Below are positions 43,762 to 53,303 of a DNA stretch of 64,000 nucleotides, piece after piece. The stretch is from the NCBI GenBank assembly GCA_947165285.1, contig CAMUZS010000001.1, forward strand, positions 186,001-250,000. Direction: 5' to 3'. Below the pieces are notes generated by a model that ran no database searches, had not been told where the DNA came from, and worked only from the letters and a program-made list of their open reading frames with translations. Origin of the DNA: an uncultured Mycoplasmatota bacterium (GTDB lineage: Bacteria > Bacillota_I > Bacilli_A > RF39 > UBA660). Position numbers and translations under genes: made by a program. Each line of letters opens with the position of its first letter. Positions within the stretch are counted from its first letter, which is position 1.

Positions 43762-45669
43762 TCAGTTAGAAAGCATTAACTTTACAGTGGAGTTTTCTTC
43801 AACATATATATTTGCTTTTGGTGATTGATAAATAACTTTGTTACCCTCACCAGAATATTCCAATTTATATTCTTTTAATATCTTTTTTGCATCTTCTAAA
43901 CTCATATTAACTACAGATGGTAATACTTTATATTTTTTATCATACCAATTATAAACTTTAGGCATCCCACTATTATCTGGTTCTAATTTTTTTATATCAA
44001 TATAACTTTGTAATATTGATTTAGCAATTGGAGCTGCAACAGTTCCACCATATTGGGTAATTCCTTTTGGATGATCTATTGCTACATATAATACTATACT
44101 TGGATTATCAGCTGGCATAAAACCAATAAAGGATACTATATAATTACCTACCATATAATGACCATTTTCAACTTTTTGTGCAGTTCCTGTTTTTCCACCT
44201 ACTCGATAATTTTCAATATATGCATTTCTTCCTGTTCCGTTTGCTACCACACTTTCTAAAGCAAATCTTACCATATCTGAGGTTTCACTATTTATTACCT
44301 GTCTAAGACTAACAGGATTATTTTCTAAAACAATATTATTTGTTTTAGTATCTGATATATTTTTTAAAATATAAGGTTTATAAAGTATTCCACCATTTAA
44401 AGATGCTGATACTGCTCTTACTTGTTGAAGTGGAGTTACTGAAATACCCTGACCAAAAGCAGTAGTAGCAAGTTCAACATTACCTACTTTATCTAAATTA
44501 AATATTATTCCATTTTCTTCACCTATTAAATCTATATCTGTTTTTTCTCCAAAGCCATAATTTTTTATATATTCAAATAGTTTTTCTTTTCCTAACTTTA
44601 AACCTAAATTTACAAAACCAGGGTTACAAGAATTTTCAACTACTTGTAAATAAGTTTGTGCTCCATGGCCACCTGCTTTCCAACAATGAAGCTTGGCACC
44701 ATCAACGCTAATTGAACCCGAGTCATAAAAACTATCTTCAAACAAATTTATTATATTTTCGTTAATCGAAGCTGCAAGTGTTGTAATTTTCATTGTTGAA
44801 CCAGGTTCATAAGTCATCCATATAGGAAGATTTCTATTTAATACTTCTTTTGATACATTTTTATAATTATTTGGATTATAATCTGGACGTGATGCTATTG
44901 CTAATAATTCACCTGTTTGAGGATTCATTGCAATAGCTAGAGCATGTTCTGGATTATATTTATTTACTGCATTATCTAATTCCCTTTCAACTGCTTGTTG
45001 TAACTCTAAATCTATTGTTAAGGTAATATCTAATCCACTAACAGATTCCACATATTCTTCAGCAACATTTAATCTATTACCTTTAGCATCAGAATAATAT
45101 TTAATATTTCCATCTTTTCCTGTTAAGTAATCATTATATTTTAATTCTAAACCTGATAAACCTTGATTATCAATTCCTACAAATCCCAAACTATGTGATA
45201 ATAAATTATTATACGGATAATATCTTTTAGCTTCTTTAAGTAAATAAACACCATCATAATTTAATGAATTAATTTTATCAGCAATTTCAAATGATAATTG
45301 TCTTCCTTCTGGATGAACTCTTTCAAGCGATGTTTTTTTATTTACATGATGTAACATATCATCATAACTAGTTTCAAGTATTTCAGATAACTTTTTTGCA
45401 ACAAGTTCTTTATCTTTTATTTGATTTGGAACTAAATAAAGTGAAGTAGTAGTAATATTTGTTGCTAAAACTTTTCCATTTCTATCTAATATTTTTCCAC
45501 GATCAGCAATAATTGGAAGATTTCTTGACCACAAATCTCCTGCTAATGTATTTAACTTTTTATATTGAAATACCTCTATATAAAAAACTTTAATTATTAT
45601 AGCTATCATTAATAATGTTACAATAATTACAGTAAATCTTATTCTTGTTTGTTTTTCATGCCAAAACAT
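43762..45669 (-). CDS. Class B PBP with one PASTA domain, SpoVD-like
   Basis: 635 residues. One N-terminal span, a dimerisation domain (ADRGKILDRNGKVLATN), then the transpeptidase with SxxK in EPGSTMKITT, SxN in ENSCNPGFV and KTG in GGKTGTAQ. A single PASTA repeat closes it (PSVVNMSLEDAKKIL onward). One PASTA repeat and a position after a two-PASTA PBP match Bacillus spoVD. A purely division role is also possible. Confidence 0.87.
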   Translation of the reverse strand: MFWHEKQTRIRFTVIIVTLLMIAIIIKVFYIEVFQYKKLNTLAGDLWSRNLPIIADRGKILDRNGKVLATNITTTSLYLVPNQIKDKELVAKKLSEILETSYDDMLHHVNKKTSLERVHPEGRQLSFEIADKINSLNYDGVYLLKEAKRYYPYNNLLSHSLGFVGIDNQGLSGLELKYNDYLTGKDGNIKYYSDAKGNRLNVAEEYVESVSGLDITLTIDLELQQAVERELDNAVNKYNPEHALAIAMNPQTGELLAIASRPDYNPNNYKNVSKEVLNRNLPIWMTYEPGSTMKITTLAASINENIINLFEDSFYDSGSISVDGAKLHCWKAGGHGAQTYLQVVENSCNPGFVNLGLKLGKEKLFEYIKNYGFGEKTDIDLIGEENGIIFNLDKVGNVELATTAFGQGISVTPLQQVRAVSASLNGGILYKPYILKNISDTKTNNIVLENNPVSLRQVINSETSDMVRFALESVVANGTGRNAYIENYRVGGKTGTAQKVENGHYMVGNYIVSFIGFMPADNPSIVLYVAIDHPKGITQYGGTVAAPIAKSILQSYIDIKKLEPDNSGMPKVYNWYDKKYKVLPSVVNMSLEDAKKILKEYKLEYSGEGNKVIYQSPKANIYVEENSTVKLMLSN

Positions 45670-45723
45670 AAATATTTCACCTAGTAAATTATATTATAAA
45701 AAAAAAGAACTATTACAGTCCTT

Positions 45724-47847
45724 TTAACCAAGTTCAATAACTAATTCATCACCAGAATTTATTGGAGTATTTGGTTCAATACTTTGTGAAATAACTTTAC
45801 CATATCCAGAAATTGTATATCTAAGTCCCAATAAATTACATAGTGTTACAACTTCATTTTCTGACCAATCTTTTACATTAGGCATTTTATAATCATTATT
45901 TGTAGTAACAATAAATACTTTATCACCTTTTAATACTTTACTATTTTTATTTGGATATAAATTTGCAACATATTTTCCTGTACCTAAATTAATGGTATTT
46001 AATCCTAATGATTTTAATTTATTTTCAGTATCTTCAAATAACGTATTAATATAATTATCTAAAACTATTATTTGCTCTGTTGAATCTGTTGAATCTATTA
46101 CAGCTATATTTTTATGTTTAGCTATTTTTTCAATAACATCTGTTACTGCTTTTGCATAGTTTTTAAAAGCTCCTGAAAATTGTTTTACAGAAACATAAAT
46201 TACGTATTCAGGATCTTCACGAGGAAATAATCCTGCAAATGATCTTACATAATTTAAATATCCATTTGGAGCTAAATATCCACCATTTGGAGATGGAATA
46301 TTTGCTGTTCCTGTTTTTCCTATTATTTCTATATTTTTAGGTTGATAATACTTTGCATCTGTTTTATTAGAATAAATAGCATCATACATTAATTCTCTTA
46401 TTTTTTTAATTGATTCACTTTTTGCTACTCTTCTAACTTCTTCCCTTTGACCTTTATAAATAACTTCATTAGTATTTGGATCAACTATTTTATCTACTAT
46501 ATATGGTTTTATCATGATACCATCATTGGCAATTGCAGTTAATGCCTGAATATTTTGAATTGGTGTTGTAGTAATACCTTGTCCATATGCTGCTGTTGCT
46601 AATTCTGTATCATATTTAAAATACAAATTTCCTGAGACTTCACCAGGTAATGTAATTCCTGTTTTTTGTCCAAATCCAAAATTATCATAATATTCAAATA
46701 ATTTATCTCTTCCTAATTTTAAAGCTAAATTAGATGCAGCTACGTTTGATGAGTATGCAAATCCCTCATCAAATGTAATTGTACCCCATCCTACATCGTT
46801 AAAATCGTGTAATTCACTATTTCCTACTTTAATACTACCAGATTTATATGTATCTGATCCATTATATATTCCATTATCCATGGCAGCTAAAAATGAAAAT
46901 ATTTTCATGGTAGATCCAGGTTCATATTGATAAGATACTAATGGATCTAAATATGATGTCATATTTTGCTTATTTAAATTAAAAGTTGGGTTAGATGCCG
47001 ATCCAAGAATAGCACCAGTTTTAGCATCTGCAACAGTAAAAGTTAACCAACTCATATTATTTTCATCTGATAAACCTTTAATAGTTTCTTCAATAAATCT
47101 TTGGATATCACTATCAATTGTTAAATAAATATCTTTTCCTTGTTTTGGTTCAACTATTTGTTCTGGCGAATTAGGAAGTTTATAACCATATATGTCTGTT
47201 TCATATTTACTATAACCATCTTCACCACTTAGTTCGTCATCATAGTAATTTTCAATTCCCATTTCTCCAACTATATCACCATCATCATTTGCTCTAGCAT
47301 ATCCAACAATATATGGAGCTAAATCTGCCATTTTATAATAACGTTTAGTACTCGATAAAAAATCTATTCCAGGTAATTCTAATTCTTCAATTTGTTTTTT
47401 TATAAATTCTGTAATATTTCTACCACCAGGACCTAATTCAACTTGATATCCTTCTAAACTTAATAATCCCAAAATATGTTCATATGTCATTGATGTAATA
47501 TTATTTTGTTCAAATATTTCTGATAGTTTTTGAGCTGTAGTTTCCTTATCAACAACATGTTTTGGATTTTTTTCATCAGTAGTTCTAGATGGAGATAAAT
47601 AAGCCACTACAGTATAAGAATTAACAGATTGTGCTAATGTTTCTCCATTAACATCATATATAGTTCCACGCGATGCATATAATGTTCTTTTAGTTTCGTT
47701 TCTATTTTTTGCAAATGCAGATAAATTAATACCATCTATTTCTTCAGACAATGCTACTTGACCAAGTCTTATTATGGCACCAAAAAAAGAAGCAATAAGA
47801 ACAATAATTAAAATTGTATATATTTTAACCGTTCTACGCTTCTTCAA
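45724..47847 (-). CDS. Class B PBP with two PASTA domains (PbpB/FtsI type)
   Basis: About 707 residues from a TTG start at 47847, which has AGAAGGTG at 6 nt; no ATG is near. Transpeptidase motifs: EPGSTMKIFSF, YSSNVAAS and GKTGTANIP. Two C-terminal PASTA repeats follow. It cross-links septal peptidoglycan with FtsW and FtsL, and follows ftsL directly, as in Bacillus. Confidence 0.9.
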   Translation of the reverse strand: MKKRRTVKIYTILIIVLIASFFGAIIRLGQVALSEEIDGINLSAFAKNRNETKRTLYASRGTIYDVNGETLAQSVNSYTVVAYLSPSRTTDEKNPKHVVDKETTAQKLSEIFEQNNITSMTYEHILGLLSLEGYQVELGPGGRNITEFIKKQIEELELPGIDFLSSTKRYYKMADLAPYIVGYARANDDGDIVGEMGIENYYDDELSGEDGYSKYETDIYGYKLPNSPEQIVEPKQGKDIYLTIDSDIQRFIEETIKGLSDENNMSWLTFTVADAKTGAILGSASNPTFNLNKQNMTSYLDPLVSYQYEPGSTMKIFSFLAAMDNGIYNGSDTYKSGSIKVGNSELHDFNDVGWGTITFDEGFAYSSNVAASNLALKLGRDKLFEYYDNFGFGQKTGITLPGEVSGNLYFKYDTELATAAYGQGITTTPIQNIQALTAIANDGIMIKPYIVDKIVDPNTNEVIYKGQREEVRRVAKSESIKKIRELMYDAIYSNKTDAKYYQPKNIEIIGKTGTANIPSPNGGYLAPNGYLNYVRSFAGLFPREDPEYVIYVSVKQFSGAFKNYAKAVTDVIEKIAKHKNIAVIDSTDSTEQIIVLDNYINTLFEDTENKLKSLGLNTINLGTGKYVANLYPNKNSKVLKGDKVFIVTTNNDYKMPNVKDWSENEVVTLCNLLGLRYTISGYGKVISQSIEPNTPINSGDELVIELG

Positions 47848-47863
47848 TACTTTCACCTTCTTA

Positions 47864-48154
47864 TTATTTCATAACTTTTATATTATCATTATTATAAGAT
47901 AAACCTTGTGATGATGCAACCTCTCTTATATTATCAAGTGATGCTAATTCATTTATTTGCATATTTAAAGATTCATTAATCTTATTTTGAAATTCAATTT
48001 CTTGTTCTAATTTTTGAACTTCAAAATTAGATTCGGATAGTTTAGCTTGAGTATATACATTTATTAGTGGAGTTGCAATAAACAATATAAAAATTGCAAT
48101 AATGACAAATTTTTCTCCCTTAAGTCTTTTCTTCTTGATTTTTTTTGTATTCAT
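47864..48154 (-). CDS. ftsL: Cell division protein FtsL
   Basis: About 96 residues: a very basic cytosolic start, one span (about 17-35) and a leucine-zipper coiled coil (KLEQEIEFQNKINESLNMQI). This is the FtsL/DivIC architecture; its place between rsmH and the PBP gene makes FtsL the better name. Confidence 0.82.
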   Translation of the reverse strand: MNTKKIKKKRLKGEKFVIIAIFILFIATPLINVYTQAKLSESNFEVQKLEQEIEFQNKINESLNMQINELASLDNIREVASSQGLSYNNDNIKVMK

Positions 48155-48155
48155 T

Positions 48156-49073
48156 CTAACCAATCCTTTCTACAATTCTTAATTTTGCACTTTTTGATCT
48201 TGAGTTTTCTTTTAACTCATTATCACTTGGTAAAATTACTTTCTTATTTATTAATTTAATTTTAGGTTTGTACTCATCTGGTATTTCAGGTAACCCTTTA
48301 ACTAATTCATTTATTTCACTATTTTCTTTAAATATTTTCTTTACTATTTTATCTTCTAGAGAATGAAAAGTTATTACACTTATTCTGCCTCCAATATTTA
48401 ACATATTTATTACATCAGGTAAAACAGTATTTAACACTTGTAATTCATCATTAACTTCAATTCTAATTGCTTGAAATATTTGTCTTTCAGGATGATGTAA
48501 ATTAAAATATTTCAATCCCACTGCAGATTTTATTGCCTCAACTAATTCCATTGTTGTATTAATAGGACGTAAGTCAACTATTTTTTTTGCAATTGCTCTA
48601 CTTAATTTTTCTTCTCCATATTCATAAAATATTTTAATTAATTCTTCTAATTTGTATGAATTAATTACATCATATGCAGACATTTTTTTACTTTTATCCA
48701 TTCTCATATCAAGTTTTGCATCTGTCATAAATGAAAAACCTCTATCAACTTCATCTATTTGTGGACTTGAAAGTCCTAAATCAAATAAACAGGCATCTAT
48801 TTTATTAATACCAAGTTCTTCTAATTTTTCCTTCATATTAACAAAATTTGAATGAACAATTTCAAAATTACTTGCAATATTAGATAATACTTCTTTTGAA
48901 TAGTTAATTGCATCAATATCTTGATCAAATGCGATTAATTTTCCTTTTGGAATAGATTTTAATATTTCACTTGAATGACCAGCATAACCTAATGTTGCAT
49001 CGACTACAATATAATCATCTTGTAAATTAAGTCCATCTATTGCTTCTTTTTTTAACACACTATAATGTTTCAT
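48156..49073 (-). CDS. rsmH: 16S rRNA m4C1402 methyltransferase RsmH
   Basis: 305 residues. SAM-binding DATLGYAGHS, LFDLGLSSPQ and RGFSF, then HPERQIFQAIRI and ISFHSLED-like VITFHSLED. It overlaps mraZ by 4 nt (ATGA), the conserved mraZ-rsmH-ftsL order. Confidence 0.96.
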   Translation of the reverse strand: MKHYSVLKKEAIDGLNLQDDYIVVDATLGYAGHSSEILKSIPKGKLIAFDQDIDAINYSKEVLSNIASNFEIVHSNFVNMKEKLEELGINKIDACLFDLGLSSPQIDEVDRGFSFMTDAKLDMRMDKSKKMSAYDVINSYKLEELIKIFYEYGEEKLSRAIAKKIVDLRPINTTMELVEAIKSAVGLKYFNLHHPERQIFQAIRIEVNDELQVLNTVLPDVINMLNIGGRISVITFHSLEDKIVKKIFKENSEINELVKGLPEIPDEYKPKIKLINKKVILPSDNELKENSRSKSAKLRIVERIG

Positions 49074-49504
49074 ATGTTCACATCCGTAAATAAATTTTCA
49101 GCAATATCACTTAATTTATCTTCATAATCATTCATAAAATTATCCCATAGAGTCTTATCCCATATTTCAAGACGATCACTTGCACCTATTATTACACATT
49201 CTTTTTTTATTCCAGCATATGTTGATAAATTAGAGTTAATAACTATTCTTCCACTCTTATCTAATTCACATTCACTTGCTCCAGAAAAAAATGCTCTTGC
49301 AAATGTTCTAACATCTTTTTTTGTAAATGGAAGAGTATTTAGTTTAGAAACTACTTTTTCCCATTCGGTTTTAGAATAAATGTATAAACATTTTTCTAAA
49401 CCTTTGGCAATAACAAATCTATTTCCTAGTTCTAAACGAAAAGTTGAAGGAATAACTATTCTTGATTTATCATCTAAGTTATGATGAAATTCACCCATTA
49501 ACAT
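49070..49504 (-). CDS. mraZ: Transcriptional regulator MraZ
   Basis: 144 residues from ATG 49504 (GGGGAG at 5 nt). It contains two SpoVT/AbrB-like halves: MGEFHHNLDDKSRIVIPS and GASECELDKSGRIVIN. MraZ forms rings that bind direct repeats before its own gene and control the division cluster. Three such repeats are present at 49511-49540. Confidence 0.95.
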   Translation of the reverse strand: MLMGEFHHNLDDKSRIVIPSTFRLELGNRFVIAKGLEKCLYIYSKTEWEKVVSKLNTLPFTKKDVRTFARAFFSGASECELDKSGRIVINSNLSTYAGIKKECVIIGASDRLEIWDKTLWDNFMNDYEDKLSDIAENLFTDVNI

Positions 49505-49510
49505 AGTAAC

Positions 49511-49540
49511 TCCCCACTTTCTTCCACTTTGTACCACTGT
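49511..49540 (-). promoter_or_regulatory. MraZ operator: three 10-bp direct repeats
   Basis: Minus-strand repeats ACAGTGGTAC, AAAGTGGAAG and AAAGTGGGGA lie in tandem, each ten bases, between the -10 box and the mraZ start. They fit the AAAGTG-type boxes known for mycoplasma MraZ. The last box includes the mraZ ribosome site. Confidence 0.8.
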
Positions 49541-49548
49541 ACATTTTT

Positions 49549-49577
49549 ATTTTATCTAAATATTGTTTAAAAGTAAA
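49549..49577 (-). promoter_or_regulatory. mraZ promoter
   Basis: TTTACT (49572-49577), a 17-bp spacer and TAAAAT (49549-49554). The predicted transcript start, near 49542, touches the first MraZ box. Confidence 0.65.
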
Positions 49578-49585
49578 TAAAAGAA

Positions 49586-49616
49586 TAAAAAAAACTTAGT
49601 GATTTGCACTAAGTTT
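49586..49616 (-). terminator. Terminator after efp
   Basis: A 10-bp stem AAACTTAGTG/CACTAAGTTT with a 5-nt loop and T run on the minus strand. Confidence 0.85.
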
Positions 49617-49632
49617 ACATTTCTTTTACAAA

Positions 49633-50193
49633 TTATGCTCTACCAGAATATTTACCATCTACAGTAGATATAATAATATGTTCTCCTTGATTTATAAATA
49701 AAGGAACTTTTACAACATATCCTGTTTCTACTGTTGCATCCTTTTGAGGATTATTAGTAGTATTTCCTTTAACTGCATCAGTTGTATCTATTACTTCAAA
49801 CTCTATTTTTTCTGGTAAGTCTAAACCAATAATTTCTCCTTGATAAAAATTAATTTTAATTTCTAAATTTTCTTTTAAGAATTTCTTTTCTTCTTCTAAT
49901 CTAACTTCAGGAACTGATACTTGTTCATAAGTTTCACTATCCATGAATATATAATTATCTCCATCTTTATAAAGGAAAGTCATAGGTTTTTTATCAATAT
50001 GAGCTTTTTCAACTTTAATAGTAGAATTATATGATTCAACAGTAATAGCTCCAGTTTTTAAATTTCTTAATTTTACTTTTACAATTGCAGCACCTTTACC
50101 AGGTTTTACATGTTGAAATTCTTGAACTTGGCATAACTTACCATCCATAATAACAGTCATACCATTTTTAATATCATTTATATTTACAAACAT
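49633..50193 (-). CDS. efp: Translation elongation factor P
   Basis: 186 residues, three beta domains. The tip loop HVKPGKGAA carries the Lys that may be modified. C-terminal signature TTDAVKGNT onward. It relieves ribosome stalling at proline runs. GAAGGGAG ribosome site; 20 nt after rpmG. Confidence 0.96.
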   Translation of the reverse strand: MFVNINDIKNGMTVIMDGKLCQVQEFQHVKPGKGAAIVKVKLRNLKTGAITVESYNSTIKVEKAHIDKKPMTFLYKDGDNYIFMDSETYEQVSVPEVRLEEEKKFLKENLEIKINFYQGEIIGLDLPEKIEFEVIDTTDAVKGNTTNNPQKDATVETGYVVKVPLFINQGEHIIISTVDGKYSGRA

Positions 50194-50213
50194 ATAGGAA
50201 CTCCCTTCATATA

Positions 50214-50378
50214 TTATTTAGTTTCTTTAAATACAGTATGTTTACCACAATTTGGGCAGGCTTTTTTAATTTCTAATTTATCAGTAGTATTCTTTTTATT
50301 TTTTTCAGTAGTATAAGTAGCTTTTTTACATTCAGTACATTTAATAGTAACGTAAGCTCTATCTTCTTTCTTTGCCAT
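50214..50378 (-). CDS. rpmG: 50S ribosomal protein L33
   Basis: 54 residues from ATG 50378 (GGAGG upstream). Two CxxC pairs (CTEC and CPNC) make this the zinc-binding form of L33. It probably shares a transcript with efp. Confidence 0.93.
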   Translation of the reverse strand: MAKKEDRAYVTIKCTECKKATYTTEKNKKNTTDKLEIKKACPNCGKHTVFKETK

Positions 50379-50446
50379 AATTTTTGCCTCCTTTTTTATC
50401 ACATAGGTATTTTATCACATAATACAAACAAAAACAAATATTTTTC

Positions 50447-51226
50447 TTAAAATCTAGCTAATTTTAATACCTTTGGATTTTTATCTATTAATTTAAAATA
50501 TAAATTAAAATTTTCTTTTTTAATAATATCTAAATATTTTTTAAATTCTTCTTCATTTAAGAAATCATTTAAATTAAGTCCATTTTGATATTTTAACATT
50601 ATAGAATATAATTTTTCAAATTCTTCTTCGCTTAAATATAATAATAAAGATTCTTCATTATTACAAACAAATAATGAATATCTATTTTTAGTTAATGTTA
50701 TAGATAAATATTCATCATTTATATAATAGTGAATCTTACGATTTATTTCTTCATCATTCTTATAAGAAATACTATAAAAGCCATCTTCATTAGTTTTAGA
50801 AAAATAATCTTTTATTATATTTTTTTCATCAACACTTTGAATAGCATATCTACAATTATCATCACTATATTCTATAGCAAATATTTCATTTTTTTTACTA
50901 TATCTAAATTCTAAATCTTTATTTAATTCATTATAAAATATATCACTATTATATAATTCATTATCTTCTTCAGCAAAAAATCTATTTCCTAAATATTTAT
51001 ATATTTCATCATTTATTTTTTGTGTTGATTCTCTTTCAATTATTTCAGCTGGTATATTTAATTCATCACTATAATAATCATTTAATGATTCTATACAATA
51101 ATCTTTATTACCTTTAGTATCATTAGAAGGTATTATTCTATTTCTTTCTTTATACATTAAAAATGAAGTAATTAAAGATATAGTTATTATTGATCCAAAA
51201 TAAAATTTTTTAGCTTCTTTATCCAT
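50447..51226 (-). CDS. Single-span membrane protein, unknown
   Basis: 259 residues. One span near the N-terminus (about 9-24) then an acidic, Tyr/Asn/Glu-rich outside domain with two or three Cys. No motif recognised. It starts 5 nt after the preceding orphan gene with GAAGG as ribosome site, so the two are probably co-transcribed. Confidence 0.6.
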   Translation of the reverse strand: MDKEAKKFYFGSIITISLITSFLMYKERNRIIPSNDTKGNKDYCIESLNDYYSDELNIPAEIIERESTQKINDEIYKYLGNRFFAEEDNELYNSDIFYNELNKDLEFRYSKKNEIFAIEYSDDNCRYAIQSVDEKNIIKDYFSKTNEDGFYSISYKNDEEINRKIHYYINDEYLSITLTKNRYSLFVCNNEESLLLYLSEEEFEKLYSIMLKYQNGLNLNDFLNEEEFKKYLDIIKKENFNLYFKLIDKNPKVLKLARF

Positions 51227-51231
51227 ATTAT

Positions 51232-51666
51232 TTACCTTCTTTCTAATATTTTTTTAAATTCTTTATCTACTTTTTTACTTATTTCTTCCTCATTGTAACT
51301 AATCAAAGTTAAATAGTTATTTAAATCTTTAATAAACTCTTCATCTTGTGAATTTTGAGCTATTCCTTGTAAAACAGGAATAAACATTATTAAATCTTTT
51401 CGATAATTAAAATCATATTTAAAACTATCAATAGTTATTTCTTTTATTTTTTTATATAAGTCTCTATTATCTTTTGACATGCAATATTCATTACAAAGAC
51501 AATCAGTTAGTAATATTATGGATGCAGGTACTCCACCAAAATATATATTTCTTAATTTTTCTATTAATTCTTCATCATATAATCTTACATAGTTATGTTT
51601 TAATCCCCATACTAATATCATTCTCTTTTTAAGATTATATAATTTCCAATTCAAACTATCTAACAT
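51232..51666 (-). CDS. Orphan helical protein
   Basis: 144 residues, predicted mostly helical, with a CLCNEYC cluster near the middle. No signal peptide or span is clear. GGGGG ribosome site. Paired with the following membrane protein gene. Function not recognised. Confidence 0.55.
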   Translation of the reverse strand: MLDSLNWKLYNLKKRMILVWGLKHNYVRLYDEELIEKLRNIYFGGVPASIILLTDCLCNEYCMSKDNRDLYKKIKEITIDSFKYDFNYRKDLIMFIPVLQGIAQNSQDEEFIKDLNNYLTLISYNEEEISKKVDKEFKKILERR

Positions 51667-51724
51667 ATTAATATACCCCCATAAAATTATTTAATATATT
51701 ATCATATTTTATCAAATTTGTCAC

Positions 51725-51749
51725 TAAAAAAGATACCTTGATGGTATCT
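51725..51749 (-). terminator. Terminator of glyS
   Basis: Stem AGATACC/GGTATCT with a five- to six-base loop, then a T run on the minus strand. Confidence 0.8.
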
Positions 51750-53121
51750 AATTAAATTTAATTTTTTCTTCTACATAACTAACTAATCCATCAATAGATA
51801 ATGTAATTTGTTCCATAGTATCTCTATCTCTTATGGTTACTGTATTATTATTAATTGTTTCATCATCTATTGTTATGCAAAAAGGTGTACCAATGGCATC
51901 AGCTCTTCTGTATCTTTTTCCAATAGATCCAGCTTCATCATAAGATACCATGAAATATTTTGATAATAATTGATATATTTCATTAGCTTTATCACCATGT
52001 ATTTTTTTATTTAATGGTAAAATATTTGCTTTATATGGAGCTAAGAATGGCTTTAATTTTAAAACTAATCTTTCTTCACTATCCAATTGTTCTTTTGTAT
52101 AAGCATCTGATAATACAGCTAAAAATAATCTATCTACACCAACAGATGGTTCAACTACATATGGTAAATATCTTTCATTAGTTTCAGGATCTAAGTAAGT
52201 TAAATCTTGTTTAGAATGTTCTTGATGAACACTTAAGTCATAATCAGTTCTATCTGCTATTCCCCAAAGTTCTCCCCATCCCATTGGAAATAAGTATTCT
52301 ATATCAGTTGTAGCTTTACTATAAAATGATAATTCTTCTTTCTTATGATCTCTATATCTTAAATTATCTTTATTTAAACCTAAAGTATTTAAAAAATCTA
52401 AGCATCTTTGTTTATAATAATCAAAGTATTCTAAATCAGTATCTGGTTTACAAAAGAATTCTAATTCCATTTGTTCAAATTCTCTAGTTCTAAATATAAA
52501 ATTACCTGGTGTAATTTCATTTCTAAAACTTTTTCCTATTTGTCCAATTCCAAATGGTACTTTTGCTCTCATTGTTCTTTGAACATTATTAAAATTAACA
52601 AATATACCTTGAGCAGTTTCACCTCTTAAATACACTTTTGATTTTGAATCTTCAGTAACACCTTGATGAGTTTCAAATAGTAAATTAAACTTTCTAATTG
52701 AAGTAAAATCACTTTCACCACATTTAGGACATGGAATATTATTATCCTTAATATAATTTTCTAATTTTTCATTATCCCATCCATCTCCAGTTTCTTTTCC
52801 ATTTGTGAAATCTTCGATTAATTTATCAGCTCTAGCTCTTGATTTGCATTTTTTACAATCTATTAATGGATCAGCAAATGATGCAACATGACCAGATGCT
52901 ACCCATACTTCTGGGTTCATTAATATAGCACTATCTAAACCAAAGTTATTTTTTTCTTCTTGAATAAACTTTTTCCACCATGCATTTTTAATATTATTTT
53001 TTAATTCTCTACCTAAAGATCCATAATCCCATGTATTAGATAATCCTCCATATATTTCTGATCCTTGAAACACAAAACCATATTGTTTACAGTAATTAAC
53101 TAAATCTTCCATATTATTCAT
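51748..53121 (-). CDS. glyS: Glycyl-tRNA synthetase, dimeric class II type
   Basis: 457 residues. Class II motifs: GIGQIGKSFRNEITPGNF (motif 2 region) and VGVDRLFLAVL (motif 3), with GSLGRELKNN at the start and a C-terminal anticodon-binding domain. Cys pairs (CKKC, CPKC) in the insert may bind zinc. This is the one-subunit form found in Gram-positives with low G+C and in archaea. It is controlled by a T-box leader just upstream. Confidence 0.96.
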   Translation of the reverse strand: MNNMEDLVNYCKQYGFVFQGSEIYGGLSNTWDYGSLGRELKNNIKNAWWKKFIQEEKNNFGLDSAILMNPEVWVASGHVASFADPLIDCKKCKSRARADKLIEDFTNGKETGDGWDNEKLENYIKDNNIPCPKCGESDFTSIRKFNLLFETHQGVTEDSKSKVYLRGETAQGIFVNFNNVQRTMRAKVPFGIGQIGKSFRNEITPGNFIFRTREFEQMELEFFCKPDTDLEYFDYYKQRCLDFLNTLGLNKDNLRYRDHKKEELSFYSKATTDIEYLFPMGWGELWGIADRTDYDLSVHQEHSKQDLTYLDPETNERYLPYVVEPSVGVDRLFLAVLSDAYTKEQLDSEERLVLKLKPFLAPYKANILPLNKKIHGDKANEIYQLLSKYFMVSYDEAGSIGKRYRRADAIGTPFCITIDDETINNNTVTIRDRDTMEQITLSIDGLVSYVEEKIKFN

Positions 53122-53135
53122 AATTTTTACCTCCT

Positions 53136-53263
53136 AAAAAAAGATGATTCTTCTAATACTTAGGGACGACAAAACGCCGCGGTTCCACCCTAATTATTCT
53201 ATTAAAGAATCACCTTAAATTCATATAACTGATAGACTTTCCACAGTCCGTCCTCGTTTGTAT
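53136..53263 (-). promoter_or_regulatory. Glycine T-box riboswitch of glyS
   Basis: The T-box core AGGGTGGAACCGCGG lies at 53178-53192 on the minus strand. The competing terminator pairs GATTCTTTAATAG...TTAGGG with CCCTAA...AGAAGAATC and ends in seven T (53136-53142), just before AGGAGG and the glyS ATG. Uncharged tRNA-Gly should favour read-through. Upstream, GGACTGTGGAAAGTC looks like the head of stem I. GGT in AAGGTGATTC (53212-53214) is one possible specifier. The whole leader is only about 140 nt. Confidence 0.9.
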
Positions 53264-53269
53264 GTCTAG

Positions 53270-53298
53270 ATTATAATCTAATATTAACTATTTTTCAA
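53270..53298 (-). promoter_or_regulatory. Promoter of the glyS leader
   Basis: TTGAAA (53293-53298), a 17-bp spacer and TATAAT (53270-53275) on the minus strand. Confidence 0.75.
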
Positions 53299-53303
53299 GT
53301 ATA

